Shown: positions 1 to 12,133, numbered from the stretch's first letter. The stretch is DNA of 64,000 nucleotides from Ancylostoma caninum (GCA_037903475.1 JBAJFG010000545.1:186001-250000); one strand, 5' to 3'. Numbers and translations: made by a program. The notes: generated from the sequence alone by a model not told the origin.

Positions 1-1342
1 ACTTAAATAGCATTCCAACCCGCCTCGGACTCACAATAGGATGCGGCTCAAATTGCTGAAATGCCTTAGCGTAGCTCCTGTTCTACCCGTCGCGTGCTGT
101 GTCCGTCCCTCTACATGTCATTTCATGTTGAACGTCTCCTGGTAGGTCCACGCTATTATGTCCGCTGTTGAGGCGCTATAGCGAAGCAAGATCGAAAAAT
201 GCGTTGGATTGCCTGAACGCGCGTGCGCTTTGTGCGCTTGCGTCGGTGTCGTATGTAGTATTCTCCCCACTATGCGAAACTCTCGCCACACACTGCCTTT
301 GCGAAACCATCCCCAACGTAAGAAGTTATCATCGACAAAGAAACTCTCATGTGGCACTCAACTTAATGATGCAGCACTTCATCATTTTATCCAAATCACT
401 TCTCCACCTCATCGTCAATAATAGGAACCCAGAAATATTGGAGGATCTTCTCATTCAGACAAGACGTTAATATGACCAGCTTCAAGAAGAGAAAGGAAGC
501 AAACGAAATGGAAAAAAAAGCACATTCAAACGCAGTTGTGCTGATGTAAATATTTGCCTGAAACAGAACAGATTGCCTTTTCGAGTAACTTTCGAGTAAG
601 TAATCTCGGATTCGAAAATGGGTTTAGACGCTGCTGTCGAGTCTGCTCTCACGAAAAGTTGAATTTCTAGTTTACTTTTCAAGTGTTGACTTCTACATCG
701 GGCGCTATTTCTTGCATTATCTCTATTTTGTCCGAAGGCATGGGGCTGCTTCGACAATTTTTGCGCTATTTTGTAGCTGTGCGACAAAAAAGCGCAAAAA
801 TTATCGAAGTTGTCTGCGCATTTTGACAGACAAACGACAGTTGGCGGAGTTTCCCATGTGTGGGTCTTTGTCGGTGGTAGTCTCGCATGCCGAGCAGAAT
901 TTCATGAGTATACTACATCTTCTGTCGGAAAGAATATTATACGGCAGAATATCATATATCGCACCCAGCGGATCTAACGCGGCGAATTTTCGCATCCGCC
1001 TCGCGTCCGTGCGAAAACTTCATCCCACGCATCTTGTGTGAACGATCATTGAAGTGGACCACGGTTTTGACCGGACTTCAGTCGGCAAGTTATGTAGGGC
1101 TCGTCATGTCTCCGCCGAATCGGAGACGAGACTGAGGGACCACACCCAGCAGCTCGCTCATATATACCTCGTTTCAGTACCAGCAATCTATTACAATGAT
1201 GGTATGTTCATTATTCTTCATGGTGAAACTCAAAATGAATTAGTAGAAATTATTACATTGACACAGCATACACGGCAAAAGCAGCACGTCCCCTGTCCCA
1301 CCGGAATGGGCAGAATCGAAACTTTTTGTTGCTTTTGTTCTG
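1..1342. other. No recognisable gene
   Basis: I see no gene or named repeat here. Short frames exist on both strands but none shows a family motif. The GC-richer part at 930-1160 holds a short hairpin, GTCTCCG / CGGAGAC at 1107-1126. A closely related hairpin occurs near 13452-13473, so this part is probably dispersed repeat DNA. Confidence 0.4.
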
Positions 1343-1813
1343 TTAAAGGCAGCAGGAGCTGAAATCCTCGACTCCGAGCTGAGCTGTGGGTAATGAAGTA
1401 CAGACTCAGCACATCATAAATGTGAAACGAACACAGGTAATGATGGCTTACGTGCAGAGAAAATGGAGTATTCGTCGCGAACACGCCTGGCCGTGTTCGC
1501 GCGCGGACGAGTTTTCCCCGGCGCAAAAGCCATTGCGGTGCGTGGTTTGGCGCAAAGGGAAAACGAAATGCATTCAATTCACAGGGTTTCATGGCGGGAC
1601 TCGGCCAAAACCACGCGCCGCAATGGCTTTCGCGCCGGGGAAAACTCGTCCGCGCACGAACACGGCCAGGCGTGTTCGCGACGAATGTTCCATTTTCTCT
1701 GCAGGTAAGCCATCATTGTCTGTGTTCGTTTCACATTTATGATGTGCTGAGTCTGTACTTCACCACCCGCAGCTCAGCTCAGAGACCAGAATTTCAGCTC
1801 CTGCTGCCTTTAA
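1343..1813. mobile_element. Foldback element with TTAA ends, copy 1
   Basis: The segment is a long imperfect inverted repeat. It opens TTAAAGGCAGCAGGAGCTGA and closes with the reverse complement, ending at GCTGCCTTTAA. Both halves carry the same CG-rich block (TTTTCCCCGGCGC around 1513; GCGCCGGGGAAAACTCG near 1635). TTAA at both outer edges could be a target duplication, as left by piggyBac-type transposases, or could simply be part of the ends. No transposase is visible, so it would be non-autonomous. A related copy with the same ends lies at 50665-51099. Confidence 0.75.
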
Positions 1814-1873
1814 GTTTTACGAGTGTGCGAGATCATCTGACCTATTTTTTCTGCAAAGAAAAACTCTTTGCTA

Positions 1874-2410
1874 TTGGGTTGGGCAGTGAGTTCGTGCGGT
1901 TTTTTTTTCAACTTAAATTTTACGAGGATTTGAGCTGAATCCAATAGCCAATTATAGCTCATCTTGTAACTCTTGTTTTGCTCTTTACGAATTTTATAAC
2001 CAATTTCCACAATTCCCGCTACTTCTCATCTTCTGTCGCATGAAATGTGACCCTCCAATTCGACAAGAGCATATATCTCCGACACCTCCAACTGTTCCAC
2101 TACAAGTAGAACAAATACAGCTCAAGCTGCTAGGGATGTTAACAGCGTCTAATGGAAGCAGCACTGTTGAAGGGACAGTGCAGAAGTGGATGTGTGCTTC
2201 AGAGAGGTTGATCTCGAGCTGAAGGATGCACCTTGTTCTGTATGCACAGGTCGTAGGGTCATCAGAAGATTTTTCGTAAGGACTTGCTCTAGATGTGAAG
2301 AAGAAGTACTGCGGATATTAACTCTCAGAAAAACCTAAGTTTAACTAGTTCAACCCGTGAAAATACACTGGGTGCTCAGAAAAACCGCACGAACTTGTTG
2401 CCCAACCTAA
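1874..2410. mobile_element. Non-autonomous mariner-like element (537 bp)
   Basis: Terminal inverted repeats of about 30 bp bound this segment. The left end reads TTGGGTTGGGCAGTGAGTTC. The right end, read inward on the other strand, is TTAGGTTGGGCAACAAGTTC. Both run on into GTGCGGTTTTT. The dinucleotide TA flanks each side (1872-1873 and 2411-2412), as expected for Tc1/mariner insertions, and TTAGGTTG is a common mariner terminus. No transposase frame remains. It ends about 90 bp before the conserved acceptor and 103 bp before the start codon of receptor copy 1, so it may lie in or beside that gene's promoter. Confidence 0.75.
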
Positions 2411-2500
2411 TATTTAGCTTATTGAAGAAACAAAGCAACTGTGGTGCTGTTTTTACCACATTCGCTTAATCCGCTATTCTTTCAAGCTTATCAATACCGC

Positions 2501-2506
2501 TTTCAG
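2501..2506 (+). promoter_or_regulatory. Conserved TTTCAG acceptor before the receptor start codon
   Basis: TTTCAG stands 6 nt before the ATG of copy 1. The same motif stands at the equivalent place in copy 3 (31210-31215, 10 nt before ATG) and copy 4 (52440-52445, 15 nt before ATG). In pseudogene copy 2 it reads TTTCGG. This is the nematode 3' splice consensus. It could be a spliced-leader trans-splice site or the acceptor of an upstream noncoding exon; the sequence cannot decide. Reading upstream of it differs in frame between copies 3 and 4, which favours translation starting just downstream. Confidence 0.55.
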
Positions 2507-2512
2507 GTACTA

Positions 2513-4343
2513 ATGGCGAACGTTCCAATCGCTCAACTTGTGGTGGGGGTGTATGGATGGGCAGCAATGTGCATTTATCTATGCTTAGTCTATTGTATGA
2601 TGAAGTGGCGCCGTAAAACTTCGCAGTTCAAATCCTCTTATTATACCCTATTTCTTCTCCAAGCTGTTGCCGATTTCTATGTTTTCTTTGTGCTCGAGCT
2701 CGTGATGCGGCCAAGAAAGTTCAACTACTTCAATGCCTTTTCGACGGATATGCAGGGATATGCCGCTTTCTCATACTGCAATCTTATGATTTCTAAAGTA
2801 ATACTCTGTTGTGGTCATATTGTTATAGCCCTTGATCGCTTCACCTCATTCTATTATCCATTCATACTCGAAAAGGTATGCCTAAAATATGTCCGTAAAC
2901 AACAAGGAAGCGATATCTTATTGAAGGCGAATTATGATTAAAGAAAGTCAACACTCAAATCTGACATCGATTCTGTAACAACATAATATTTCGTCTACTG
3001 TATACCATGTTTTCCAGATATGGAGTGATAGGACAGCTATTCTTACCGTTTTGACATTATGGGCACTAAGTATCGCAACTTCACTCGTTGTCCTTCTCGT
3101 GTTTGCCAAGTCTCCTCACTTTGAGTTGGCATCGAACGGTGTAATGCTTTTGAGAGGTGGTTCAGTGAACGATGTGCGTTCATCAGAGAAGAAGATAGGA
3201 AAGAACTTATATTAAGCGAAAACGTTTGCAGTTCTCTACGCTCCAAAGTGCTGTTGTTAATTTGCTCACCGTTGTGCTTTGTTCCGTATGTTACTTATGC
3301 TGCTTCATTAAAAACCGAAAGGGCGAATACAAGTACAAGGTGCGTCATTCATCGTTCATCGATTTTTGGTCCTGGAAAGGAAATCAGGGAGCTCTACGAG
3401 CAACAACACATTTGAGGTTAAATCAATTTCTTCAGACAATATGTACCTGTTTCCAGAACTGGTAAAAAGTCTATTTGAAATAACCTACAGTCGTTGTCGA
3501 AAAGATAGACGACGGACAGCGCTTGCGGTTTGACAGCTTCACACAGAATCGCGGCGGGACCGTCTCGAACCTCTCATTTAGGGCGTTCCCTCTCCGAATC
3601 CATAGTTTGGGTCCCACCACATTTCTGCAGTCACCGGATCCGTTTATTCTTCGAGGAAAGACTGCAAATACTTAGCTATGTTTGTGACCTGGAAGTTTGA
3701 ACGAAGTGACAGAATTTAAAAATCTAAAGTTTGCGATACTGTGCACTACAAACAAAAGATTCTTAACACTAACATGGAAAAAAATGCGTTTTCGTAGAAG
3801 CATCGGAGGATTCCTTCTTGAAAGTCGTTTTCCAAAAGGAGGACTTTTCTTTTTTGCTTTCATTGTTGTTCAGATAGCTTTTTTGGAGGTATAAAATGGA
3901 AAGATGAGAAATTTTCTTTTTTAAAAGAAAGTCTCTTTCTGCTTTATTTAATTGCATCTGTGAAAGTTTCTCTCTTTCCGGCGGCCATGTGCTCAAACCT
4001 TTAGCGTGTGGAGCGGCGTTTATTTCTATGCGCTCTAGCATCGTCTTTGCCGTTTTGTGTCGAGATGGTACGTTCGATAACAGTTCTGATTACATTCAAA
4101 GGCGATCGAACACTGTATGCATTCGCGACGGACTTTTGGTGAGTTCATTCTATGCACAATTGAGATTATTTATGAATCATTTGTCGAACAATCACTCATC
4201 CCAGGTTTTATGAAATGGAAATAGTCGTCACATCTTCTATGTGGATGCAGCTTCTAATAAACAAGAACGTTAGAAATCAATTGCTGAGGACTTTCTGTCA
4301 TAGAGGATCAAACACCTCAACTGTATTCCCGACCACTACTTAA
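2513..4343 (+). CDS. Serpentine (7TM) chemoreceptor, Srg-like, copy 1
   Basis: Probable nematode chemosensory G-protein-coupled receptor in the plasma membrane of sensory neurons; the ligand is unknown. Exons: A 2513-2875, B 3018-3173, C 3232-3339, D 4005-4138, E 4205-4343. Every intron is GT-AG. Junctions are phase 0 except D/E, where TG + G makes a Trp codon. The product is 299 aa, close to the usual 300-340 of nematode Sr receptors. Hydrophobic segments: TM1 about 7-29, TM2 42-65, TM3 85-110 ending in ALDRFTSFYYP-EKIW (the Sr-type end of TM3), TM4 124-150 (exon B), TM5 about 175-198 (C), TM6 about 215-240 (D, with FLCALASSLPFCVEMVRSI) and TM7 about 255-275 (E, after FYEMEI). The start ATG follows the conserved TTTCAG; a longer frame opens at 2441 but crosses that acceptor. 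The assignment to Srg or a sister Sr class rests on general resemblance, since I could not run a profile search. No lesions were seen. Confidence 0.8.
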
Positions 4344-7300
4344 CACCTTCGCGACAATGTACTCAACCGGTTGACACGCATGGTGCGACGTGTGGGACCG
4401 CGTGCTCAACCGGGTAAGCACACTCTTTCCAGAGTTATTTATAAAAGCAGTCATAATTAGCAAACTTCTATGTTGTGTTATACTAACAAATATCCAAGCG
4501 AATGTGTTAAGTAAGTCCCTCAAAGTCTCCTTTGCGTTTTCTGTTTGCCATTGATTTTATCGAAGTCATCCAATGAATGAGATGTTATTTATTGCTGTAT
4601 TGGCATGAAGTTTTCACTGAATAGTTTTAATGAACGCTGTATCAACTGTTTCTTATTGAACATGTTAGGTCTGCCATTATGGCTGCGCGTTCATGAGTAA
4701 GCCAGGAAAGAGTGTACCATACAAATCAAAATCTGTTCAGCTTTGGTACAAGTAAATCACCATGTTCCAGAAAGGGAATAGGTGCTCTACTCAGGTAACT
4801 TGCCACACTGTTAGTCAAAGTAACATATCACCAAACTCTTGATGCCGTCACGGCTCTTGAACTTTTCTTGATTTTGTGTTGTTATACAATCGTTCTTAAC
4901 AAATATTTTTTCCTAACAGCAGAATGCCTGAGTGATATTGAGAATGTTCCTCTCCATAAGGGAAGGTCGGAGCGATTGAACGATTCGCACTGTCGGCCCT
5001 AGTTCACCTAAACTTCGAGTTTAATCCCAAGTAGACTTTATGTATGGAAATGGTGGCATGACAGAGTGAATATTTTCAAAATACATCATTTGAAACCTCA
5101 TGCAAGAACTGAAGAAAAAACGAAGAAAATGCTTGAAAAAGTGCTTGTCTGCGTTGCTCTAAAATGGAAGCAGTTAAGCCAGCGATCAATAAGTAATGTC
5201 ATCTAATCTCAATACATAGAAGGTACTTCGAGTCAAATTGCTTCCAATCTTATTGGAAAATCACATGGAAAACGAAATAAAAATGCAGTTCCTATTCGCA
5301 GCGGCATAACACGTGAAAGATAGCGCCATAACTTTGGTTTGCGTCTTTTAAATTTTTTTAAAAACCATACAATTGAGAATACAAACAATAATTGAATCTT
5401 GTATATGAATGCATGGCCCATAACTCGCTTTTTCAAGGCAAAACTATGTATGAGGTCGAGCGGGTGTACTAGATGGCTCATTAAATAAGACGACAGCGCT
5501 CGCTAGTAACTGGCCAATCCAATAGCTCGAGCTGTCCATCAAACGGTGATTTTATTAGTTCTCCACTCTTCATACTTCTGGAGAAGGAGCAATCACCCTG
5601 TAGTTTCTGGTTGGAAACACACCCACCTTCTGATGAAGCTGTTTAAACTAATCATTCGTTCTCGGCCCTTACCTATTGCAGATGTATTCTCATTACGTTT
5701 CAGGTAATTAAACGATTCTATCTTCGTAGTTGAGGCAAGTAACACTGATATGCGATGATGACATCGAAAAGCGTGCAAAACAAATGGTCTTTGAGTGCTG
5801 CAAGAACATCATAGGCTCATTTTTCTCATGCCTGCAGAAAATGGTGCTCATGCCCTTTGTCTACAAAGTGGAAATCTCCTAAGAAAAATTATCCCTTTTT
5901 CTTTACAATTGGAGTCTCATTGTATGAACAGAGATATTTGTTTATTACCATTTGATGTATTTATTTATGATAATCGTGATTGATGAAGTCGAACCTTTTG
6001 TGGCTAGCTGATAGCGCTGCCATATATGATTGCCTGTGTCGATTTGGGTGCCTCCAATCATCTGCACTGAATCTGAAAGTTCATTTTTGAGTTTCAACTC
6101 GCAGACTTTCTGAAGATTCAAAGGCTAGGCATAGTAGTAGTAATGAGCTAAAGAACTCCGAGGTCTACATGTATGAGATTTGTTCTTCTGATGGCCCCAC
6201 AACAGTCTAAGCCCTCTAAACAAAAAAATTATAGTTTGTAATGTGCCTATGTCGAACAGAATGTAGTTTTACTTCTTGCCATATAAGTGTACTCATTCTG
6301 TCATTTGCGAACTCTTAGCAGTCGTTCGCCTTCGAGTACACTACGGTGACCATATAGTTCACTGCTCATTCCATGCAGGCTGTTTTAATAATTACTATAA
6401 AATGCTGGATCAAGTGTATGTGCAAGTCAGCGTATCCGCATACTCCTTGACGAATTCCGCAAATGACCTATCCTATCAGCGCAAGAAAGATACCAATGAC
6501 AGAAGGACGACAGACTTTTAGCAAGAAATGGTCCCATTAAACCTCGACAACGCAGTTATACTTGCATCTTGCTTTCCATTGTCGCAAACACTCGATGGAT
6601 CAGAGCCCACCCCCCTCCCCCGAGAGGGCAGGAGGAGGGGACTCGGGGACGTCATTGAGCTATTCGGTCGTCCATGTGTACACGGAGGCATTGGGCTATT
6701 TGGTTTACTACCGGTATCTCAACGATGCCCTGTTTATCATCTGATGAGTGAGAACTAATTCACAAAGACGCTGGCGTCCAAGTGATATTTAGCTTCAAGT
6801 GGCAAAGTCAGCGGAATCAATAAAATATATTATTTTAATAAAAACTGACCATTTCGGATGTCATGATATATCTCTGGAAGCCATGTGGCATTTCTCCGAA
6901 ATGCTTCAAAATCACACCAATTATAAGTTGTGTAGATAGCCCTGCTGTATAGAGAATAGAGTCTAACCAACATTCTTTTCACAGCTATTCCTGCGACGAC
7001 AATTTCGAACACTGTTCACTAATTTTCATGTGAGCTACCCTTTCTATAATAGCATGTGCAACATCCCGTAAATCCAAATGGGATGTTCCGATTCCGAGCG
7101 GTCTTTTTGCAAAGCTGTCTGTTCCATAGACTATTCTAACCCACAACAAGAGCAGAAGGTCCTACGTTTCTATAAAAAATGCGCACAAGTCCAATGAACT
7201 ACTCCCACTTTTTGAACCAAGATAACTTCAAATTCATTGTATTCGATGAACATACCTTGAGCAAGCACGTATGTTGACAACCATAGCCGTTGTGTTCACC

Positions 7301-7464
7301 TTCACACCATGGTGAAACTCAAATAACATCAGTGCACTGTAATAAAGAGATGCTCTTCCATAGATGGATATGATAAACTTTCGTGCCTTCATTCAAGCGA
7401 CTTTCGAATACTCTGATAACTGTGCAGGACGAACGCAGACCAAACGGCGTAGTGGTTCGGGTAG
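4344..7464. other. No recognisable gene downstream of receptor copy 1
   Basis: About 3.1 kb of AT-rich DNA with scattered stops in all frames. I found no domain motif, long repeat or clear transposon end. The frames present (up to 82 codons) show no hydrophobic pattern or splice context that would make them credible exons. Confidence 0.4.
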
Positions 7465-7602
7465 AAACCCTAGCCAGTTGCTGCCATTCTCCCCTCGATT
7501 GCTGCTCAATCTGTCGGCCCTTTAGCAGCAGTTGCTGAGGGACGGCAGCAATCAAGGGGAGGATGGCAGCAAGTGGCAACCGTTGCTGTTAGGGTTTCCA
7601 AG
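7465..7602. repeat. Hairpin repeat (about 135 bp)
   Basis: An imperfect palindrome. The left arm runs GAAACCCTAGCCAGTTGCTG, then CCATTCTCCCCTCGATTGCTGC. The right arm holds GCAGCAATCAAGGGGAGGAT, then GGCAGCAAGTGGCAAC, and ends TTAGGGTTTCC. The AAACCCTA / TAGGGTTT edges and the single stem suggest a small foldback MITE. I found no second copy in the window. Confidence 0.5.
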
Positions 7603-7659
7603 GGTTACGGTACTTTCTTATGCCGCCTGTGCCCTACGGTACCGTTCCCACGCCCGCAG

Positions 7660-7853
7660 CAGTATATAAAGAGCCCTCGCGTTCCATCTGGCTCACTCCG
7701 CTTCACTCGCACTATCGATCGTTCGCCACGCTGCCATAAAGGCCAAGAAGTCCTGCCGATGATGATGCAACTCGCTGATCGAAGGTGTCCTCCGCTTCCA
7801 GACGACGTCATCCGAAGTCCATCGAGCTGCTGAAGATACTGCAGTGCCGCGCG
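7660..7853 (+). pseudogene. Possible decayed histone H3 fragment with TATA box
   Basis: A TATATAA box lies at 7663-7669. From 7733 one frame reads A-I-K-A-K-K-S-C-R, resembling the H3 stretch ATKAARKSA. In another frame 7803-7850 reads RRHPKSIELLKILQCR, resembling H3 RRYQKSTELLIRKLPFQR. The two parts are in different frames and lack the H3 N-terminus and most of the fold, so this would be a broken, rearranged copy. The match is short and could be chance. A protein search of 7680-7900 would settle it. Confidence 0.25.
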
Positions 7854-7914
7854 TGTCCATCAGGCCGGTTAATGACTAACCCTATTCCATCTTGTGGTTT
7901 TAGCCTTTCTTGTG

Positions 7915-7992
7915 TATTTCGTATGTCATATTTCATGTCATATTTGTCATATTTTATGTCATATATGTCATATTTTGTGTGTCATATTTCAT
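7915..7992 (+). repeat. Short tandem repeat, GTCATATTT-type unit
   Basis: Imperfect tandem copies of ATGTCATATTT/ATGTCATATAT units, about 8-17 bp apart, run over about 75 bp. The peptide repeats this makes (MSYFMSYLSY) are a by-product of the tandem array and not a gene. Confidence 0.6.
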
Positions 7993-8169
7993 GGGGTTTA
8001 TGAAGGTGGCTATTTACATTGTGTTGAGATCTCAGGAAGATATGAAGTAGATATTGAACATCTCATGATGTCCGATTGATGAAACTAGTTCTGTCATGTC
8101 GGGAAAGGGACAAAATCCAGAAATGGTTGGATCGTGTGGATCTTAGAGAAGTCGCAATACGCCAAGTTC

Positions 8170-8375
8170 GCTAAGCTCTAGCCCTCGCCCGCTTGCCGGT
8201 CGCCTAGGGTAGTAGGAGTTCCTCACTTTGCCCACTGGCTTGCAAGCCCAGTGTTTGTCACGAGCAGCGGTCTACCCTAAATTCCTTGTGGGTTCAGGTC
8301 AAACCCTCTTTTTGCCGTGTCTGGCCTGGGTGCTACCACCGACGCTCGAGTCGGGCACGACAACTTGAGAAGGTC
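8170..8375 (-). repeat. Dispersed GC-rich repeat, also at 43396-43590
   Basis: Reading the minus strand, the block opens TGTCGTGCCCGACTCGAGCG, then GTCGGTGGTAGCACC, ACACGGCAAAA and AGGGTTTGACCTG. The segment starting at 43396 on the + strand has the same order of words: GTCGGTGGTAGCACC, ACACGGCAAAAGAGGGTTCG, then GCAAGCCAG further on. Two diverged copies in opposite orientation indicate a mobile repeat. AGGGTTCGA resembles a pol III B box, so a SINE is possible, but an A box is not clear. Confidence 0.55.
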
Positions 8376-8700
8376 GAGGAAATGCCGATTTTTTTTCTGT
8401 TCCACAACATTATCTCGGAGTTGAGGTTGGAGATTGTCATGAAAAAGAGAAGAGGTGATTGAGAAGGGTTCCACACTCCTACTGAAATGGTTTCAGAATT
8501 TATCGAAAATGAAAGCTTGAGAGCCAAGAGATTGCATGCCTGTGGTTACTATGCCTTGACTGCCAGCAAGTTTGGAGCCCAGGTGAACAGAATTGAGGAA
8601 TTGAAGCTCAGCCAACTCTGATCTCTTTGATTTCTGTTTTTTTTTCACCAGTCTTCCTTTCCGAGCAGCTTCTTTCAATGCAGCATCATCGCGCAGAACC
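8376..8700 (+). repeat. Dispersed repeat family R, partial copy 1
   Basis: The block carries ATGCCGATTTTTTT, TTCCACACTCCTACTGAAATG, AGATTGCATGCCTGTGGTTA and CAGGTGAACAGAATT in the same order as 26630-26850 and, in part, 45715-45900. It then runs into a segment like the CTTCTCCATGCAACAT of copy 2. It is noncoding. Copies 2 and 3 are longer. Confidence 0.55.
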
Positions 8701-10085
8701 TAAGCTAACGAAGCAGGCGCAGGCCTTCTGAAGTTAAAAATAGGAATTCTTTGGTGGTCATTCCCTTATTACAAGGTCCCACCAATATTTATTTCGTGAA
8801 ACTTTTCGAAATGCTAAGCCTAGGACAGATGTGATACTATTTCTCTGCAGCTTTTTCCCTTCTCAGTAGAGACCAAAAGGGTTGAGTTCACAATGAATTT
8901 CGTGCCAATATCTTTTTCTCAATAAACCTTCAAAAAACAAACAGAGCGACAACTTTATCTTCCCGTGAAGGAGGATGAGGAAAACAGACTATTTAAGATG
9001 GAGAGCCATATGAAACGAAGAAGTCATTCGGAATTAGCAGAAGAATCCCTGTCCCCAACCCTTCCACAAAAGAAATTAAAGAAATAGATTCGCAGAAAAT
9101 CGCTGTAATCTGCGGAGCGCATCGGAGCTGCTCCTCTTGTGGATGACAGCTCGCTGCCTAGTAAAAAGACCATCAAACTCGCCTGAATTTTGGTATCAGC
9201 AACACTGCCATCGTAATGACCTAAAGGCCTGTTACTTCACTTACTGCGCCGTGTCGACACCTTCAACATAAAGACGTTTATTTTGGAATGATGAAATGCA
9301 CAGGCAAACATGCAATAGTGTTCCAATACTTTTGGTTCTTTCAACTGATTTACGGCCTATGATTGCCAGACGACTGAAGTCAGCCCAGCAAACATATTTG
9401 TCCACTTCTGTATCTGCTTGCGAATTTATTAGCAACAATTCCCCAGGAAACTGCATCGCCAAGCAAATTTTTTTCCTCTAAAGTATATGTGCAACCGAGC
9501 TAATTCCAGGCCAAATGTATTGCCCACGGATATCAGAGTGCATGATTCTCCAAAACAACTATGGATGAACCTGTCCTCTCCGGAAACTATGAGGGAAACG
9601 CTGGAGTGTTGTGGATTGATCATAGTTAATTTTACGTTTGTTGTGCCCACCTTGATGGTAAACCTACGAAAACATTGGAAGTAATGAAAAGTTGAACAAT
9701 AAAAAAACGTTATTCGTTCGTCTTCTAACTTCTGGTAAATCGCATTTTTCTTGTATCCCGATGCTCCTGATGAGACGGACAGCTCGGTGAGCATTATTTT
9801 TGCCTCATTTTGCTAATACGCAGTTTCATAACTTTTTGTTTTACCAACCATGAATTACCGCAAAAGCGCGAAATACTGCAGCGAAACGCCCCAGAAATTA
9901 GCTATGCTCGTTGTATCTTATTATTTGCTATGGACTTCGCTTCTGTTCTGGGTCGCGCTCTCTCCGTCACTCGACATTACGGTAAAGCTCACTGCATTCA
10001 CCTATATCATTTTACTTTCAACAAAATATGTGTGCACCTAGGCATTGCAAAACCTTTGTAGTGCTCAGCTCTAGTCTATCTTTCT
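8701..10085. other. No supported gene
   Basis: AT-rich DNA upstream of the copy 2 pseudogene. The longest frame is 121 codons on the minus strand (9794-9429). It has no recognisable motif, and frames overlap it on the other strand. I do not call it a gene. Confidence 0.35.
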
Positions 10086-10574
10086 ATGAGAAATTCTTCC
10101 TCTATCCTGATTATTGAAGAGGTGAATACAACGGGTGCTATTTCCACGAACGTTCTGCCAAACTGTCATTCTTACAAGTTTCAATACTACTTTCGGAATC
10201 TAATGGTGAACGTTCCAACCGGACAGCTCTTACTGTGCATGTATGGATGGGTAGCGATGTGCATATATGTACTTATGCTTAGTTTACAACTTGATGCGGT
10301 GGCTCCGAAAAATCTTACAGTTAAATCCTCTTATTATGCCCTATTTCTTCTACAAGCTGTTGCCGATGTCTATGTTTTTTTGTGCTCGAGTTCCTGATGC
10401 GTCCAGGGAAGTTTAACTACTTCAAAATTATTGCGACGGAGATGCAGGCATACGCCGCTTTCTCATACTACAATAAAATGATTTCTCATGTAATACACTG
10501 CTATGATCATATTCTAATTCCACTCAATCGCTTCATTTCATTCTATTATCCACTTATAGTCGAAAAGGTACGTA

Positions 10575-12131
10575 CAGTAGCGAGCAAAAAGATTGCAACT
10601 TTTGGTTTTTCGTCTGTAACTTTGTTCAAAGCAGAGCATGAGTGCCCAAATTTTTATGGGAGTTGTGGATACTCATGCGAGACAGGAAAAAGTTGGAGCC
10701 TGCCCATTCCACTGTTTTTCTGTTTTTTAAGAAAAATTTATTTTGCAGAAGTCGAAATCTGTGATTTGGCACCATCGACAACGTCTCGTGAAATGACGTC
10801 TATCGTTGGTATCTGACCACGCTTTGGTTCCTTGATGCAGAATCAACCCGTATACGCTAGAAAATCTGCATCCGTACACCAGTGGTTGAGATACGCAAAG
10901 TCCACTTGAGGTTACTTCAGCAGCGATCCTCTATGAATGTATCTGTCAGCCTTGTTCCTTCTGTGAGCTCTGTTTAGAAGGGAAAGGTACCGCTGACGCT
11001 TCCACAAGTTTAGTTCCGAGTATTCGGTTTTAATGCAGTTCATTACTCTCTCGGAACTCCGGAATATTCTTGCTGATTTCAGTGCACCCAATTGTGCACA
11101 TCACGAAAAATAAGTTTTGGAAATTTTTCTGTCTCTGCGGGCAAGGTGCCTCAACGATCCCATTAGTGATAAAGATGCTACAGGGTTCCTAGAATATTGT
11201 CGTGCACGCTTGGATACATGCCGCCTTGGATTTATCGAGAGAGGAATACTCAAAGTGAGCAGTGCCGGTCACTAAGACGAGTGCACGTGCCCCCTTGCTC
11301 CACACACGAACTTTCTCAGTTGATCCGGAGCCTTTTGCTCTTGGAATGTCTTGTTTAGTTCACCTAATCCAAATCAAGCTAAATTAGCCAATTTGCAATG
11401 TTCCAAGTTACAATATCCCGCTTCGGTGGTGTCTCGTATATTTCATTGCAACTTTGTAAGACCTACCTCATCAAATCCAAGGCGGCATGTATCCAAATGT
11501 GCACGACAATATTCTAGGAACCCTGTAGCATCTTTATCACTAATGGGATTGTTGAGGCATCTTGCCCCCAGAGACAGAAAAATTTCCAAAACTTATTTTC
11601 TGTGATGTGCACAATTGGGTGCACTGAAATCAGCAAGAATATTTCGGAGCTCCGAGAGAGCAATGAACTGCATTAAAACCGATTACTCGTAACTAAACTT
11701 GTGGAAGCGTCAGCAATACCTTTCCCTTCTAAACAGAGCCGATAGAAGGAACAAGGCTGACAGATACATTCATAGAGGATCACTGCTGAAGTAACCTCAA
11801 GTAGACTTTGCGTATCTCAACCATTGGTGTACGGATGCATATTTTCTAGCGTATACCGGTTGATTCTGCATCAAGGAACCAAAGCCTGGTCAGATACCAA
11901 CGACAGACGCCATTTCACGAGACGTTGTCGATGGTGCCAAATCATAGATTTCGACTTCTGCGAAATAAATTTTTCTTAAAAAGCAGAAAAACAGTGGAAT
12001 GGGCAGGCTCTAACTTTTTCCTGTCTCGCATGAGTATTCACAACTCCCGTAAAAATTTGGGCACTCATGCTCTGCTTTGAACAAAGTTACAGAAGAAAAA
12101 CCGAAAGTTGCAATCTTTTTGCTCGCTACTG
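10575..12131. mobile_element. Tc1-related foldback element with arms of about 650 bp
   Basis: The two ends are long inverted repeats: 10575-11230 matches the reverse complement of 11470-12131 with scattered differences and no transposase between. The outer end is CAGTAGCGAGCAAAAAGATT, flanked by TA on each side (10573-10574 and 12132-12133). The next part, ACTTTTGGTTTTTCGTCTGT followed by AACTTTGTTCAAAG, resembles the inner part of the Caenorhabditis Tc1 terminal repeat (comparison from memory). It sits 8 bases inside intron 1 of receptor pseudogene copy 2. About 240 bp in the centre is not inverted. It looks like a non-autonomous foldback derivative of a Tc1 element. Confidence 0.85.
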
Positions 12132-12133
12132 TA

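Noticed and set aside
9429..9794. 121-codon minus-strand frame
   Set aside because: No motif, no splice partners and overlapping frames on the other strand; probably chance.
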